33,283 nt of DNA from assembly GCA_016926755.1 (NCBI GenBank), contig JAFGNZ010000047.1, positions 1 to 33,283 of the forward strand. The letters are read 5' to 3'. The notes beneath the pieces were generated by a model. The model was given only the letters and a program-made list of their open reading frames with translations. It did not search any database and had not been told where the DNA came from. Each line of letters begins with the position of its first letter. The stretch's first letter is position 1. The translations under genes were made by a program, and so were the position numbers. Origin of the DNA: Myxococcaceae bacterium (GTDB taxonomy: Bacteria > Myxococcota > Myxococcia > Myxococcales > Myxococcaceae). Below, in pieces: positions 8,538 through 16,447 of this stretch.

Positions 8538-10387
8538 GCCCCCGGGGAAGCAGTCTTCTGCTGAGCATCTTCTTCGCCGTTATCGTGGTGGGGGGCCTGA
8601 TCGCCGAGCGCATCGCCGGCGCGGGCACCGCCCTCACCGTGGCCGTGGCGGTGCGCACGGCGCTGCTGCTGGGGATCCTCGCCTGGGCCGCCGTGCGCAT
8701 GGGCCAGGCCCGCGGCGAGCGGCGGGTGCTGTGGCGCTGGGCGCTGCTCTGCTACGGGGTGGGCTTCGTGGGGCTGCTGCTCTACACCGCCCAGTCGGAG
8801 CTGGGGGCGCGGCTGCTCGGCACGCCGCTGTCCCAGTCCGCGCCGAAGCTGGCGGTGGCCTTCCAGGCGCTCTTCCCGGCGCTGCTGGTGCTCTCGCTGG
8901 TGCCGCTGGCGCTGCTGGAGGCCTCGGCCGCGGCCATGGTGCGCGCGCCGGTGCTGGAGACGGACAGGGCCCGCGGGGCGCTCTTCTCCGGCCTGGGCGT
9001 GGGCTTCGTGCTCGTGTTCGCCTTCTCGGCCATGTACGTGGCCACCCAGCTGGACGTGACGTGGGATCTGTCCTACTTCCGCACCGCCCGGCCGGGGGAG
9101 TCCTCCCGAAAGCTGGTGCGCGGCCTCAACGAGCCGCTGCAGGTGACGCTCTTCTTCCCGCCGGCCAACGAGGTGGGCGAGGCGGTGGCGCAGTACTTCA
9201 ACGAGCTGGCCCAGGAGTCCCCGCAGCTCCAGGTGGAGCGGCTGGATCAGGCCGTGGAGCCCACCCGGGCGCGCGCGCTGGGCGTCTCCACCAACGGCGT
9301 CGTCGTCCTCTCCCGAGACAAGCAGCGCGAGCTGCACACGGTGGGGCTGGACATCGACCGCGCGCGCGGGCAGCTCCAGCGGCTGGATCAGGAGGTGCAG
9401 AAGCGCCTGCTCACGGTGGCGCGGCCTCGCCGGGTGGTCTACCTCACGGAGGGCCATGGCGAGCGCAGCGCCGGGCGGGCCGCCCCCGGGCAGACGGAGC
9501 GCCCGGGCATCTCCCAGCTCAAGGAGCTGCTGCGCGGGCAGAACGTGGAGGTGCAGTCCTTGAGCGCCGCCGAGGGGCTGGGCTCGGAGGTGCCGCGTGA
9601 CGCGGCGGCGGTGATCATCCTCGGCCCCGAGAAGGAGTTCCTCCCGGAGGAGGTGTCCGCCCTGCGCGAGTACCTGGACAGGGGCGGGCGGCTGTGGATT
9701 GCCCTGGAGCCGGAGGGCCCCGCGCACGCCTCGCTGCTGGAGCCGCTGGGGGTGAGGTACCTGCCCACGACGCTGGCCAACGATCGGGTGTACTTCCGGA
9801 CCACGCGCCAGCAGAGCGATCGCACCAACCTGGGCACGGACAGCTTCTCCTCGCACCCCTCCGTCTCCACGCTGATGACGCTGGGGAAGCAGGCGCCGGT
9901 GGCCTTCCTGGGCGCCGGGGCGATCGATCCGCGCGTCCCGCCGCCGCCGGGCCTCTCGCATGACGTGACGGTGCGCTCCGATAAGGACACGTTCCCGGAT
10001 CCCAACGGCAACTTCACCGAGGATCCAGGGGAGGAGCGCAAGTCCTGGGCCCTGGTGGTGGCGGTGCAGAAGCCGGTGAGCGGCAAGGAGCCGGCGCGGG
10101 CGGTGGTGATGGGAGACGTGGACGCGCTGGCGGACGGCGTGCTGCCGAACCTGGGCAACGCCTACCTGGCGCTGGACACGCTGCGCTGGCTCACGGGCGA
10201 GGAGGCCATCTCCGGCACGGTGTCCAGTGAAGAGGACGTGCCCCTCCAGCACACGCGCGAGCAGGACACCGTCTGGTTCTACGCCACGGTGCTCCTGGCG
10301 CCGGCCCTGGTGCTCGGAGCGGGCTTCTTCGTGACGCGGCGGCGAGGCCGTCGCGCGCCGGCGGTGCCGGAAGGAGGTGCGCGATGA
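8534..10387 (+). CDS. GldG-family ABC exporter auxiliary protein
   Basis: A 617-residue protein with four hydrophobic segments in the first ~180 residues, a large extracytoplasmic middle region and one C-terminal helix (FYATVLLAPALVLGAGFFV) followed by a basic tail RRRGRRA. The middle part has the GldG/ABC_transp_aux features: SRKLVRGLNEPLQVTLFFPPANEV, QYFNELAQESPQLQVERLD, VVYLTEGHGERS, AAVIILGPEKEFLPEEVSALREYLDRGGRLWIALEPEG, and AVVMGDVDALADGVL near the end. Such proteins partner ABC-2 permeases; their biochemical role is unknown. ATG 8534 overlaps the permease stop and the 3' end overlaps the DUF4340 start by 4 bases. Confidence 0.9.
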   Translation: MSPRGSSLLLSIFFAVIVVGGLIAERIAGAGTALTVAVAVRTALLLGILAWAAVRMGQARGERRVLWRWALLCYGVGFVGLLLYTAQSELGARLLGTPLSQSAPKLAVAFQALFPALLVLSLVPLALLEASAAAMVRAPVLETDRARGALFSGLGVGFVLVFAFSAMYVATQLDVTWDLSYFRTARPGESSRKLVRGLNEPLQVTLFFPPANEVGEAVAQYFNELAQESPQLQVERLDQAVEPTRARALGVSTNGVVVLSRDKQRELHTVGLDIDRARGQLQRLDQEVQKRLLTVARPRRVVYLTEGHGERSAGRAAPGQTERPGISQLKELLRGQNVEVQSLSAAEGLGSEVPRDAAAVIILGPEKEFLPEEVSALREYLDRGGRLWIALEPEGPAHASLLEPLGVRYLPTTLANDRVYFRTTRQQSDRTNLGTDSFSSHPSVSTLMTLGKQAPVAFLGAGAIDPRVPPPPGLSHDVTVRSDKDTFPDPNGNFTEDPGEERKSWALVVAVQKPVSGKEPARAVVMGDVDALADGVLPNLGNAYLALDTLRWLTGEEAISGTVSSEEDVPLQHTREQDTVWFYATVLLAPALVLGAGFFVTRRRGRRAPAVPEGGAR

Positions 10388-11469
10388 ACGTGCGAGGCGT
10401 GGCGCTGCAGGGCACGCTCGCGGCCGTGGGGCTCGTGGCGGCGTTCCTCACCTGGCAGCGCGAGCCGGAGGGGCTGCCCGGCGAGGTGACGGTGCTGGAC
10501 ATCTCCAAGCGGGCGCTCCAGAAGGCGCGCTACGACGACGCCAGCCGCTTCGTGGAAGTGCGCCGGGATCCCCAGGACGAGGAGACGATCTGGGTGTTGC
10601 TCGGGGACAAGCCGAAGCCGCCGCCTGCCCCGGCCATGGCGGATGGCGGGGTGCCGGACGGGGGCGTGGCGGGGGGCGCGGCGGATGCCGGGACCGCCCT
10701 GGCCACCACGGCGGGGGGCGCCGATGCCGGGACGCCACCCGCGCCGCCCGCGCCGCCTCCTCCGCCTCGCGAGCTGCGCGGCAACCAGATGGCGGAGGCG
10801 CTCCTGGATCGCCTGGCGCCGCTCAAGGGCACACGCGCCCTGGGCGAGCTGGACGCGAAGAAGCTCGAGGAGCTGGGGCTGGTGAACAGCCCGCGCAAGC
10901 TGACGCTGACGGTGGGGGGGCGGGAGCAGGTCCTCACCCTGGCCAATCTGGCGGCCGGCTGGAGCAGCCCCTACGCGCTGCGCGAGGATGGCCGCGTCTT
11001 CCTGCTGGGGCCGGCGATCCTCCCGGACTTCGAGGTTGCGCTGAACCGGCTCGTCGACCGCCGGCAGCACACCTTCGAGCAGTACGAGGCCGACAGCTTC
11101 ACCCTCGCTCAGGGGAAGAACTCGCGCACCTTCATCGTGAGTGGCAAGCCGCCGGCGCCGGTGACGGTGGCGCCCAAGGAGGCGCCGGACAAGCCGGACG
11201 AGCTCGTCCGCAACTGGTACGATCGCATCTGGAGGACGGTGCCGGTGGAGGTGCTCGGCCGAGGAGAGGAGCCGCCGGGTGGAGCGCCGGAGGAGGTGTT
11301 CCGCCTGGAGTACCGGAAGGGTGACGAGGTGCTGGGTCACCTCACGCTGGCGCGCGGCGCCAAGGGTGACTTCTTCGTGCGCACCGAGCACACCGCGGGC
11401 TGGATGAAGGTGCACGCCACCGTGGACACGCTCGTGGGCGAGGCCACGAAGATCGCCTCGGGCGGCTGA
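10384..11469 (+). CDS. DUF4340 domain-containing protein, last gene of the ABC exporter operon
   Basis: A 361-residue, probably membrane-anchored extracytoplasmic protein. An N-terminal hydrophobic segment (VALQGTLAAVGLVAAFLTW) serves as uncleaved anchor. A low-complexity Gly/Ala/Pro linker spans about residues 75-128 (ending APPAPPPPP). The remainder is the DUF4340 beta-rich body with LTVGGREQVLTLANLAAGW, LREDGRVFLLGPAIL, LNRLVDRRQHTFEQYEADSFTL and a second half ending WMKVHATVDTLVGEATK. DUF4340 proteins regularly follow GldG-type genes in myxobacteria and other phyla, which supports a shared complex. It starts inside the GldG stop codon (ATGA) and ends 3 bases from the convergent gvpL/F-like stop. 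Confidence 0.87.
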   Translation: MNVRGVALQGTLAAVGLVAAFLTWQREPEGLPGEVTVLDISKRALQKARYDDASRFVEVRRDPQDEETIWVLLGDKPKPPPAPAMADGGVPDGGVAGGAADAGTALATTAGGADAGTPPAPPAPPPPPRELRGNQMAEALLDRLAPLKGTRALGELDAKKLEELGLVNSPRKLTLTVGGREQVLTLANLAAGWSSPYALREDGRVFLLGPAILPDFEVALNRLVDRRQHTFEQYEADSFTLAQGKNSRTFIVSGKPPAPVTVAPKEAPDKPDELVRNWYDRIWRTVPVEVLGRGEEPPGGAPEEVFRLEYRKGDEVLGHLTLARGAKGDFFVRTEHTAGWMKVHATVDTLVGEATKIASGG

Positions 11470-11472
11470 GCC

Positions 11473-12270
11473 CTACTTCGGGGCAGCGGGGAGGGCTGGC
11501 GCCTCGCGCTCCAGCCTCAGGCGGATGTCCGCGAAGTGGTAGGGCGCCCACGGGCCGGTGAACTGGAACGTGAGCAGCTCGAAGCGCGCGGCCAGGGAGC
11601 GCACCTGCGCGTCGAAGGCGGCCTCCTGCTCGCGCGCCACGAGGAAGGCCGCGTTGAGGATCATCCGCTCGCCCACGGGGCTCACCACCCGCGTGGCCGT
11701 GGCCACGGCGCTCAGCGCCTCCAGGATGCTCCGCGCGTCGTGCTCGGCCATCTCCTGCGGCATCAGATCCCTGTCCCAGAGCACCTTGAGGCCCAGCTCC
11801 AGGTGCCCCTCCAGCTTCTCCAGCACGCCCGTGAAGGCGTCCCGGGCCGAGCGCAGCAGCTCCTCCACCTCCTCGCGCCCGCGCAAGGTGAGCCCGAAGG
11901 CCATGGGCAGCAGCGTGTGCTCGCGCATCACCTCCTCCTGCGCGCGGTGATGGGCCAGCACGTTGTCCCGCGTGGGATCCGGGACGCCCAGCGGGCCCGA
12001 GGACACCACCGCCAGCAGCTCACCGTGGCGCACCGTCCCCACCATCGCCGGGGGCGTGCCCAGGCCGATGGGGCCAAAGCTCGGCTCCCCCTCCGCGCGC
12101 AGCACCCCGTAGACATAGAGGCCGCGGGCGCTCGCGGGCTCGCTGGAGGGCATGGGAGGGCGCGGGGGCTCGGCCTCTGGCGTGGGCGCCGCGGGGGAGG
12201 GCTCGGCTCGCTGCTTCACCGTGCGCTTGGCGGGGCGCGCTGCCCCCTTTCGGGACGAGGTCCGGGCCAT
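11473..12270 (-). CDS. GvpL/GvpF-family gas vesicle protein
   Basis: A 265-residue GvpL/F family member. The first ~48 residues are a basic then Pro/Ala/Glu-rich extension (RKGAARPAKRTVKQ...) not typical of the family. The domain opens at GLYVYGVLRAE (50-59) and includes HHRAQEEVMREHTLLPMAFGLTL (107-129), LGLKVLWDRD, ERMILNAAFLVAREQEAAF, and the hallmark end FQFTGPWAPYHFADIRLRLE (236-255). GvpF/GvpL are accessory proteins that bind GvpA and act in vesicle nucleation, and are structurally required in known systems. It is the last gene of a four-gene unit, 9 bases after the response regulator. No GvpG, GvpN, GvpK or GvpO gene is visible here, so participation in a true gas vesicle is doubtful. 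Confidence 0.87.
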   Translation of the reverse strand: MARTSSRKGAARPAKRTVKQRAEPSPAAPTPEAEPPRPPMPSSEPASARGLYVYGVLRAEGEPSFGPIGLGTPPAMVGTVRHGELLAVVSSGPLGVPDPTRDNVLAHHRAQEEVMREHTLLPMAFGLTLRGREEVEELLRSARDAFTGVLEKLEGHLELGLKVLWDRDLMPQEMAEHDARSILEALSAVATATRVVSPVGERMILNAAFLVAREQEAAFDAQVRSLAARFELLTFQFTGPWAPYHFADIRLRLEREAPALPAAPK

Positions 12271-12279
12271 GGCGCTCCC

Positions 12280-12690
12280 TCACCGTGCCGCGGAGGCCTT
12301 GCGCGCCGCCAGCACCCGCCGCACCTCCGCCACCAGCGCGTCCGGCAGGCAGGGCTTGATGACGAAGGCGTCGCAGCTCACCTGCTGATCCCCGGTCGCC
12401 TGGCCCGCCATCGCGTGCCCCGTCAGCGCCACCACCGGAATGGCGCGCGTGCGCTCATCGCTCTTGAGCCGGCGCGTGGCCTCCCACCCGTCGATGATGG
12501 GCAGCGAGAGATCCATCAGGATGACGTCCGGCAGCAGCGCGAAGGCCTTCTCCAGGGCCTCGGCGCCGTTCTGGGCCTGCGCCACCCGGAAGCCGGAGAA
12601 CTCCAGGTACTCCGCATACATCTCCCGCGCGTCCTGGTAGTCGTCCACCACCAGCACGAGCGGTTTATCGGCCCCCTGAGCGTTCGTCAT
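12280..12690 (-). CDS. Single-domain response regulator (REC only)
   Basis: A 136-residue CheY-like receiver with no output domain. The acidic pocket is Asp16/Asp17 in LVLVVDDYQD; the phosphoacceptor is Asp60 in VILMDLSLP; Thr90 is in VVALTGHAM and Lys112 in FVIKPC. All residues needed for phosphotransfer are present. Its ATG overlaps the stop of the preceding histidine kinase by 4 bases, so it is very likely phosphorylated by that kinase. With no DNA-binding domain it must act by protein contact, possibly on the GvpL/F-like protein encoded 9 bases downstream or on a distant partner; that is inference. Confidence 0.94.
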   Translation of the reverse strand: MTNAQGADKPLVLVVDDYQDAREMYAEYLEFSGFRVAQAQNGAEALEKAFALLPDVILMDLSLPIIDGWEATRRLKSDERTRAIPVVALTGHAMAGQATGDQQVSCDAFVIKPCLPDALVAEVRRVLAARKASAAR

Positions 12691-14375
12691 GCCTGCCTCA
12701 TACGCCGCGGCAAGTGCAGTGTGAAGGTGGAACCCTGGCCGGGCGTGCTCTGGACGGCGACGCTGCCTCCCATCATGGTCGCCAGACGTCGGCAGATGGA
12801 CAGCCCCAGCCCCGTCCCGCCGTAGGCGCGCGTGGGCGAGCTGTCCACCTGCTGGAAGTCCTCGAAGATCTTCTCCAGGTGCTCCGCGGCGATGCCGATG
12901 CCGGTGTCCTTCACGGAGATGCTCACCGTGGAGGTGGCTGGCGCGGAGTCGGCGGAGACCTGCACGGAGCCCTCGTGCGTGAACTTCAGCGCGTTGGACA
13001 GCAGGTTGAGGACGATCTGCTTCACCTTCTGCCGGTCGCCATGCACCGGGGGCAGCTGCGGCGCCAGCGCGGTGTGCACCGCCAGCTTCGTGCGCGCCAC
13101 GATGGGGTCCATCTCCGCCATCACCTCCTGGAGCAGCTCCGGCAGCTCGAAGTCGGCGGCGTTGAGCGGCATCCGCCCCGCCTCGATGCGCGTGATGTCG
13201 AGGATCTCGTTGATGACCTGGAGCAGGTGCCGGCCGTTGGAGTCGATGCGCTGCAGGTTGCGCCGCTGCTGGGGCGTCATCTCTCCGGAGACGCCCTGCA
13301 GCAGCATGTTGGTGTAGCCGAGGATGGCGTTGAGCGGGGTGCGGAACTCGTGGGACATGTTGGCCAGGAACTGCGACTTGGCCGCGCTCGCCTGCTCCAA
13401 CTGGAAGGCCTGCCGGCGCAGCTTCTCGTTCTGCTCGGCCAGCTCCGCGGTGGCCGCGTGCACCTTGGCCTCCAGCTTGTTCGAGGCCGCCCGGAGCTGC
13501 TCCAGCAGCCGGGCCTTCTCCAGCGCCTCGGTCCGATCATGCAGCAGGGTGACGATGGAGATCGTCTCCCCCTGATCCGAGAGCACCTTGCTGGCCACCG
13601 CCTCCATGGGCATGGGGGCGCCGGTGCCAGGCTCCACCAGGGGCAGCTCGCCGCGCCAGCGCCGCGCGTTGCCCGGGGAGAGCAGGTGGGACAGGAACGA
13701 GGAGAGGTGCGCGTCGTTGGTGCGCGCGCGCCGCCGGGTGGCCTCGCCGCTGTCGTGGGGGGCGGCGAAGAGGCGCTCGGCCGGATCGTTCATCAGCACC
13801 GTGCCGCCGGCCGGATCCGTGAGGAGGATGGGGTCCGCCACCGAGTCGAGGATCAGATCCAGGCGCAGCCGCTCCGAGCGCGCCTGCTGCTCCGAGGCCC
13901 GCAGCCGCCGGTAGCTCTCCCCGAGCGCCCGTGTGGCGCGGCCCAGATCCGTCATGTTGCGCAGCACGCACACCACGCCGGGAGTGCAGCCCGGCTCCTG
14001 CACCGGGGTGCTCACCAGCTCGAAGAGCAGATCCGTGCCCTCCACCGGATCCACCAGGGAGAGATCCCTGCGGCGCACGGCGGAGGCGCCGCCGGTGGCC
14101 AGGCTGGCCAGCGCGGTGTCCAGCAGCCGCTGGTTGAGCTCCACCGCGCGGCGGCGGCCCGCGTTGCTGGCCTCGTCCGCCACGAAGAGCTGGCGCGCGC
14201 TCGCGTTGGCGATCAGCAGCCGCCCCTCGAGGCCGGTGAAGAAGCAGGGATCCGTCACCGCGTCCACCAGGCGCCACAGCAGGGCGCGCTCGCGGTCGGC
14301 GGACAGGGGCTCCGACTCGGTGCGCGCCTCGGAGCCAGGTGCGGCGGGAGGCGTGAGGGGGGCGGTGGACGGCAA
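12687..14375 (-). CDS. PAS-domain sensor histidine kinase (soluble)
   Basis: A 562-residue kinase without transmembrane segments, hence probably cytoplasmic. Two PAS domains (about 30-145 and 170-285) lead into a coiled coil (about 285-335; LEAKVHAATAELAEQNEKLR), then HisKA with His342 in NMSHEFRTPLNAILGYT, and a HATPase with N-box NLLSNALKF (457-465), G1 DTGIGIA (490-496) and G2 GGTGLGL (519-525). The start is TTG at 14375, with GGAG 9 bases upstream; translation to MPSTAPLTPP fits. It begins 4 bases after the stop of the GvpA-like gene and its own stop overlaps the response regulator start, so the three are coupled. The signal sensed is unknown. Confidence 0.93.
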   Translation of the reverse strand: MPSTAPLTPPAAPGSEARTESEPLSADRERALLWRLVDAVTDPCFFTGLEGRLLIANASARQLFVADEASNAGRRRAVELNQRLLDTALASLATGGASAVRRRDLSLVDPVEGTDLLFELVSTPVQEPGCTPGVVCVLRNMTDLGRATRALGESYRRLRASEQQARSERLRLDLILDSVADPILLTDPAGGTVLMNDPAERLFAAPHDSGEATRRRARTNDAHLSSFLSHLLSPGNARRWRGELPLVEPGTGAPMPMEAVASKVLSDQGETISIVTLLHDRTEALEKARLLEQLRAASNKLEAKVHAATAELAEQNEKLRRQAFQLEQASAAKSQFLANMSHEFRTPLNAILGYTNMLLQGVSGEMTPQQRRNLQRIDSNGRHLLQVINEILDITRIEAGRMPLNAADFELPELLQEVMAEMDPIVARTKLAVHTALAPQLPPVHGDRQKVKQIVLNLLSNALKFTHEGSVQVSADSAPATSTVSISVKDTGIGIAAEHLEKIFEDFQQVDSSPTRAYGGTGLGLSICRRLATMMGGSVAVQSTPGQGSTFTLHLPRRMRQA

Positions 14376-14379
14376 GGCG

Positions 14380-14589
14380 CTACGCTCCGGTCCCTGTCAG
14401 CACGGGAGCCTCCTGGAGGGGCTCCAGGTGGGTCTCCACGGACTCGACGACGATGCGGACACGCTCTGCGGGCGGGCGGGCCCCCGCCAGCGTCACCTGG
14501 GGCCACGCATGGATCCGGATGCCCTGATCCAGGACGCGATCCAGGATGTCGACGAGGCTGGTGCTTCCAGGGTTTTTGACGACAGGCAT
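14380..14589 (-). CDS. Divergent GvpA/GvpJ-family small protein
   Basis: A 69-residue protein that aligns end-to-end with the gas vesicle shell protein GvpA/GvpJ. SLVDILDRVLDQGIRIHAW corresponds to GvpA SLAEVIDRILDKGIVIDAW, and VRIVVESVETHLE to ARIVIASVETYLK. The start at 14589 is chosen because AGGAG sits 6 bases upstream; an in-frame ATG at 14619 would add 10 residues. The central hairpin differs from GvpA: AWPQVTLAGARPPAERV replaces AWVRVSLVGIELLAIEA, adding prolines and charge where GvpA is hydrophobic. It is the first gene of a unit running through a histidine kinase and response regulator to a GvpL/F protein. Family membership is well supported; shell-forming ability is doubtful. Confidence 0.78.
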   Translation of the reverse strand: MPVVKNPGSTSLVDILDRVLDQGIRIHAWPQVTLAGARPPAERVRIVVESVETHLEPLQEAPVLTGTGA

Positions 14590-14809
14590 CCTGCGCTCCT
14601 GGCGTGTGGGCCGACCCATCCTCTTCCTACATAGCGCGCCCCCTGGCGCGCCCCCACGGTTTCGGTGGAAGTCCGCGAATTGCCAACACCCTGGGGTGCA
14701 CTCTGTTGCCTCGCATACACCCTGTCCACTTCATGCTGGCAGGGCAGGCGGGCATGCGAGCCGCGGCCACTGGCTTACCGCCCTCGGAGGCCATCCCTAG
14801 CCTTGGGCC
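14590..14809. other. Intergenic region between the divergent gvpA-like and FAD/Rieske genes
   Basis: A 220-base gap holding the promoters of two divergent units. No convincing sigma-70 or sigma-54 match was found. Two features stand out: a perfect inverted repeat CACCC-TG-GGGTG at 14687-14698, and a direct repeat ACACCCTG at 14686-14693 and 14717-14724, 31 bases apart (about three helical turns). These could be regulator sites for either direction. Confidence 0.35.
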
Positions 14810-16363
14810 ATGACCGACGAGCGGCTCCACAAGTCCCTCTGGACGACGACGGCTCCAGGGCGGCGGTTCCCGGCGCTGGCGGGGGACCTGACGGTGGATG
14901 TGGCGGTGGTGGGCGGAGGGATTGCGGGCCTCACCACGGCCTGGCTCCTCCAGCGGGCGGGGAAGAGGGTGGCGGTGCTGGAGATGAACCGGCTGCTCAC
15001 CGGGCAGACGGGGCAGACGACGGCGCACCTCACGGAGCTGCTGGACACGCCCTACGCGACGCTCCGCTCGGACTTCGGGGAGAAGGGGGCGCGGATGGCC
15101 GCCGCCTCCAGCCGCGCCGCGCTCGAGGAGATCGTCGCGCTCGTGGCGGAGCTGGACGTGGACTGCGGCTTCCAGCGGGTGCCCCTGTACCGCTACGCGG
15201 AGACGGAGCGCGAGCTGCGCGAGCTGGAGCGCGAGGTGGAGGCAGCGCAGGCGGTCGGGCTGCGCGCCCGCTTCACGCGGGACACGCCGCTGCCGTACCC
15301 GGTGGAGGGGGCGCTGCGGCTGGAGGATCAGGCGCAGTTCCACCCGCGGGCGTACCTGCTCGCCCTGGCGGAGCGCCTCGAGGCGGCCGGCTGCCTCATC
15401 TTCGAGGACACGCGGGCGGTGGAGCTCCAGGACGGGCAGCCCTGCCGGGTCATCACCGAGCGCGGCGTCGTCACCGCCACGGACGTGGTGGAGGCAACGA
15501 CGACTCCGCTCAACCGCCTCTTCCTCCACACCAAGCTCTACCCGTACCGCACCTACGCGGTGGCGGGTCCGCTGGAGGGGCCGCTGGAGGCGGGCCTCTA
15601 TTACGACAGCCAGGAGCCGTACCACTACCTCCGCACGCAGCGGGTGGAGGGGGTGGACTACCTGATCGTCGGCGGCGAGGACCACAAGGTGGGCCACGAG
15701 GAGGACACGGAGCAGCACTTCGCGGCGCTGGAGGCGTACACGCGGCGGCGCTTCCCCGTCACCCGCCTCACGCACCGCTGGTCCGGCCAGGTGATCGAAC
15801 CGGCGGACGGCCTGGCGTACATCGGCCGCAACAGCGCCTCGCGCCACACGTGGGTGGCCACGGGCTTCTCCGGCACGGGCATGACGTGGGGGACGCTGTC
15901 CGGGATGATCCTCTCGGATCTGATCCTCGGCAGGGAGAACCCGTACGCCGCGCTCTATGACGCCACGCGAGTGAAGGTGAGGGCGGGCGCGAAGGACTTC
16001 TTCTGGGAGAACGCGGACGTGGCCTTCCGCTTCGTCGTGGACAGGCTCTCCCGGCCGGACGGCCACCGGCTGTCCGAGGTGGCTCCCGGGGAGGGGAAGA
16101 TCCTCGAGGTGGAAGGGAAGAAGGTGGCCGTCTACCGCGAGGAGGGAGGGGCCTGCCACGCGGTCTCGCCGGTGTGCACGCATGTGGGGTGCCACGTGCA
16201 CTGGAACAGCGCGGAGCGGTCCTGGGACTGCCCGTGCCACGGCACCCGCTACAGCCCGACCGGGAAGGTGCTCAACGGCCCGGCGGTGAAGGATCTGGCC
16301 TCCAAGCGGCTCTCGCCGGAGGCGGCCCCTGACACACCCACCACGCACGGAGGCGAACCATGA
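14810..16363 (+). CDS. FAD-dependent oxidoreductase with C-terminal Rieske [2Fe-2S] domain
   Basis: A 517-residue fusion. The N-terminal DAO/DadA-like domain has the dinucleotide motif VDVAVVGGGIAGLTTAWLL near residue 29, then GQTGQTTAHLTELLDTPY, and near residue 345 the closing FAD motif THVWVATGFSGTGMTWGTLSG. The C-terminal Rieske domain (about 415-500) carries Cys456-x-His458 in CTHVGC and Cys474-x-x-His477 in CPCHGTRYS, with extra Cys461 and Cys476 placed to form the disulfide seen in bc1-type Rieske proteins. The family is annotated in many soil bacteria but the substrate is not known; electron transfer between FAD and cluster is inferred. No good ribosome site lies close to ATG 14810. 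Confidence 0.9.
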   Translation: MTDERLHKSLWTTTAPGRRFPALAGDLTVDVAVVGGGIAGLTTAWLLQRAGKRVAVLEMNRLLTGQTGQTTAHLTELLDTPYATLRSDFGEKGARMAAASSRAALEEIVALVAELDVDCGFQRVPLYRYAETERELRELEREVEAAQAVGLRARFTRDTPLPYPVEGALRLEDQAQFHPRAYLLALAERLEAAGCLIFEDTRAVELQDGQPCRVITERGVVTATDVVEATTTPLNRLFLHTKLYPYRTYAVAGPLEGPLEAGLYYDSQEPYHYLRTQRVEGVDYLIVGGEDHKVGHEEDTEQHFAALEAYTRRRFPVTRLTHRWSGQVIEPADGLAYIGRNSASRHTWVATGFSGTGMTWGTLSGMILSDLILGRENPYAALYDATRVKVRAGAKDFFWENADVAFRFVVDRLSRPDGHRLSEVAPGEGKILEVEGKKVAVYREEGGACHAVSPVCTHVGCHVHWNSAERSWDCPCHGTRYSPTGKVLNGPAVKDLASKRLSPEAAPDTPTTHGGEP

Positions 16364-16404
16364 ACGCGCTGCCGATGCAGACGGACACCGCCGCGCCCAG
16401 CTGA
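16360..16404 (+). other. 14-codon ORF coupled to the FAD/Rieske gene; possible gene remnant
   Basis: GGAGG at 16350-16354 followed by ATG 16360, overlapping the upstream TGA (ATGA), gives a textbook translationally coupled start. The frame encodes only MNALPMQTDTAAPS before TGA 16402-16404. It may be the stub of a deleted downstream gene or an incidental leader; no family can be assigned. Confidence 0.3.
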
Positions 16405-16447
16405 ACTTGCGTGCAGTCCTCGCGCGCGGGTGGCACCATGGCCCGCC

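Noticed and set aside
11473-14589. A complete gas vesicle gene cluster
   Set aside because: Only GvpA-like and GvpL/F-like genes are found; neighbours on both sides are unrelated and no gvpN, G, K, O or S is seen.
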